From an uncultured Prevotellaceae bacterium (GTDB lineage: Bacteria > Bacteroidota > Bacteroidia > Bacteroidales > Bacteroidaceae), in assembly GCA_900316975.1 (NCBI GenBank), contig ONFA01000012.1:1-64000 (forward strand): DNA of 64,000 nt, in the 5' to 3' direction. Positions within the stretch are counted from its first letter, which is position 1. Each line of letters begins with the position of its first letter. Of this stretch, positions 62,795 through 64,000 are shown in pieces. The notes beneath the pieces were generated by a model. The model made no database searches. It saw only the letters and a list, made by a program, of their open reading frames with translations, and had not been told where the DNA came from. Made by a program: the position numbers and the translations under genes.

Positions 62795-63011
62795 CTTTGT
62801 CAAGTTCTTCAAATCTAACAAGGTCTTTAAGTTCCACGTCAAGAAGTCTCGTTATCTTCATCAGCGATTCCAACGGCGGTTGTGACGAGTTGGTACACCA
62901 CTTAGAAACAGTCGTTGGCGCACATCCCAACTGTTTTGACAGCCAGAGGTTGGACTTCTTTTTCTCTGCCAGTATCACCTTCAGGCGATTTAGGTCTTTG
63001 TTACTTGCCAT
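62784..63011 (-). CDS. XRE/Cro-type transcriptional regulator
   Basis: A 75-residue HTH_3 protein. The helix-turn-helix is LWLSKQLGCAPTTVSKWCTNSS (about residues 21-42), followed by PPLESLMKITRLLDVEL. It was started at MASNKDLNRLK because the longer ATG overlaps the likely -7 box TAATTTTG. It lies upstream of the broken DUF4007 gene and may have controlled the cluster. Inverted GAGTAATTTT arms upstream are candidate operators. Confidence 0.82.
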   Translation of the reverse strand: MASNKDLNRLKVILAEKKKSNLWLSKQLGCAPTTVSKWCTNSSQPPLESLMKITRLLDVELKDLVRFEELDKDEE

Positions 63012-63036
63012 TACAATATGTTTATTATTCTCCCGC

Positions 63037-63104
63037 AAAATTACTCATATTATCTCAGACAAAAGGTCTGATTGCCCTTAAAAGTTACTAAAACGAGTAA
63101 TTTT
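63037..63104. promoter_or_regulatory. Inverted 10-bp arms upstream of the XRE gene
   Basis: AAAATTACTC (63037-63046) and GAGTAATTTT (63095-63104) face each other. The first overlaps a -7-like TAATTTTG for the XRE gene. A second TTACT...AGTAA pair is nested near 63085-63100. Likely autoregulatory operators. The 63105-63375 stretch holds no supported gene. Confidence 0.5.
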
Positions 63105-63375
63105 AGTGAATTATGTTCACTTTATAGAGCGGTTTGTGTCATTTTTTCTAGTCAAAAGCAGGATTTGGTCTATCCCCTAGCAACATGGTCGTATAACTCA
63201 CGCAAGAGCGGCCTTTCACGCCCATCATCATTCTATATGCTCCAATTAAGCAGCTCATCTGTAATAATCTTCACAGAAAGAAATATGCCCTATGGCCAAA
63301 GTCCAGAACTGCTCCGGCCCAAACTATTATAGCTATTCCATTGCCCATCGTCTTATCTTCATCTAGGCATATTGA

Positions 63376-63591
63376 TTATTCCTCACACAATGCCAGCAGT
63401 TCCTCTAACATTTTCTTCTATTCGGGTTTCAAGCTGCCAGCGTTATACAGTTTCTTGTTATGATGAATGAAGAGAAACAGAAGTATCTCCTCTTGATAGT
63501 ATTTAGATGGCTTTTGATGATCTTTCTTAATAAACGACATTACATTTCTAGCCACAGTTCCTCTTGCGTCATAAATATATAATTCTTGCAT
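63376..63591 (-). pseudogene. Small orphan gene with an in-frame stop
   Basis: From ATG at 63591 the frame reads MQELYIYDARGTVARNVMSF then KKDHQKPSKYYQEEILLFLF, ends at TAG (63420-63418), then resumes KKMLEELLALCEE to TAA at 63376. It starts 5 bases after the upstream gene, so it was co-transcribed. The family is unknown. Confidence 0.4.
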
Positions 63592-63596
63592 AAATA

Positions 63597-64000
63597 TTAT
63601 ATATAGTAATCCCTTATCATATAAGCAATCGCGGAGCCATTGGAAATCAGTCCATTTAAAATCTCGACATATGCAGCTCGCAGTTCATCATCTCTTCTGA
63701 TTGCATCCCTTTTCTTGGCATCGTCATACAAATCTTCAATAGCATTCTGCCAGCGACGCATGATACTTCTTTCCCTTGCAGACTTTCGTAACAAATCCTT
63801 ATCAATATATCTCAGACTATCAGGCATCAGAATGTTAAATCCAATATTACATACTAGACGTGACAAGTACTGTACGCCCCCCCGTGGCATTATACGCAGC
63901 AATTTGTTCACATGTTCTCCGGCCCCTTCCATCACTTCCCAATTATCCAACAATGCTGGCCGTAACATATTAAAGTTGAGCATAAGTGCTGATAACACAT
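63597..64000 (-). CDS. Unrecognised protein, cut by the window edge
   Basis: At least 133 residues; the 5' end may lie beyond the window. A helical protein with basic stretches (LLRKSARERSIMRRWQNAIEDLYDDAKKRD) and VNKLLRIMPRGGVQYLSRL. No family recognised. It belongs to the minus-strand island and precedes the broken small gene. Confidence 0.55.
   Translation of the reverse strand, partial: VLSALMLNFNMLRPALLDNWEVMEGAGEHVNKLLRIMPRGGVQYLSRLVCNIGFNILMPDSLRYIDKDLLRKSARERSIMRRWQNAIEDLYDDAKKRDAIRRDDELRAAYVEILNGLISNGSAIAYMIRDYYI

Noticed and set aside
63072..63332. 86-codon plus-strand frame near the right edge
   Set aside because: Overlaps the XRE operator region and has no recognisable content.

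Overview
The window looks like a Bacteroidales chromosome, most likely Prevotella-like. Many genes carry the Bacteroidota promoter (TTTG, about 20 bases, TAnnTTTG). The gene content also fits: GH9 and GH2 glycosidases, a secreted esterase, DUF4834, a truncated SusC/OMP-type N-terminus, and Bacteroidales-type mobilization genes. No species can be named from the sequence alone.

Region 1 (1-27.2 kb, host core). A minus-strand carbohydrate group holds a Gfo/Idh/MocA oxidoreductase, a GH9 cellulase, a broken secreted protein, an esterase and an Fe-alcohol dehydrogenase. GH2, manA and a DUF4332 protein follow. Then come a trxB-dsbD-herA-like run, a cysteine desulfidase-family gene and a frameshifted POT peptide transporter. 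Next is a glycyl radical enzyme resembling trans-4-hydroxyproline dehydratase, with msrA, its activase, proB and proA. The region ends with DUF4834, pssA, psd, tRNA-Gln and a CAU-anticodon tRNA. Dispersed repeats are common here: GTTGAGAG-type tracts, two copies of a 17-bp-stem palindrome, and a 173-bp MITE-like element.

Region 2 (27.16-52.36 kb, integrated mobilizable element). The element sits in the 3' end of the CAU tRNA and is bounded by 47-bp att repeats. These differ at four bases, which form two compensated base pairs of the T stem. A tyrosine integrase lies at the right end, and a MobC/MobA mobilization operon (43.2-47.6 kb) lies in the middle. No conjugation machinery is visible, so this is an IME rather than an ICE. 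The left half is about 15 kb of minus-strand cargo: an ADP-ribosyltransferase-like protein, two NADAR proteins, a macro-like protein, an AAA ATPase, an N-formylglutamate amidohydrolase-like protein, a WG-repeat protein, an HD protein, DUF2130, a five-repeat beta-flower-like protein and a sigma-70-type factor. Intergenic junctions in the cargo are duplicated, as if cassettes had been shuffled. This ADP-ribose-themed, sigma-factor-containing cluster is the best candidate for an undescribed system.

Region 3 (52.36-64 kb, defence island). This may be a second element or the remains of one, abutting the first. It holds a Wadjet-type jetABCD operon, preceded by a tight operon of a RelA/SpoT-type alarmone synthetase (with an in-frame TGA), an HNH nuclease and a methyltransferase-HIT fusion. 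Around these lie fragments of other defence genes: DUF1016/YhcG, an AlbA-type ATP-binding protein, RhuM and DUF4007, plus an XRE regulator. The window ends inside an unrecognised minus-strand gene.
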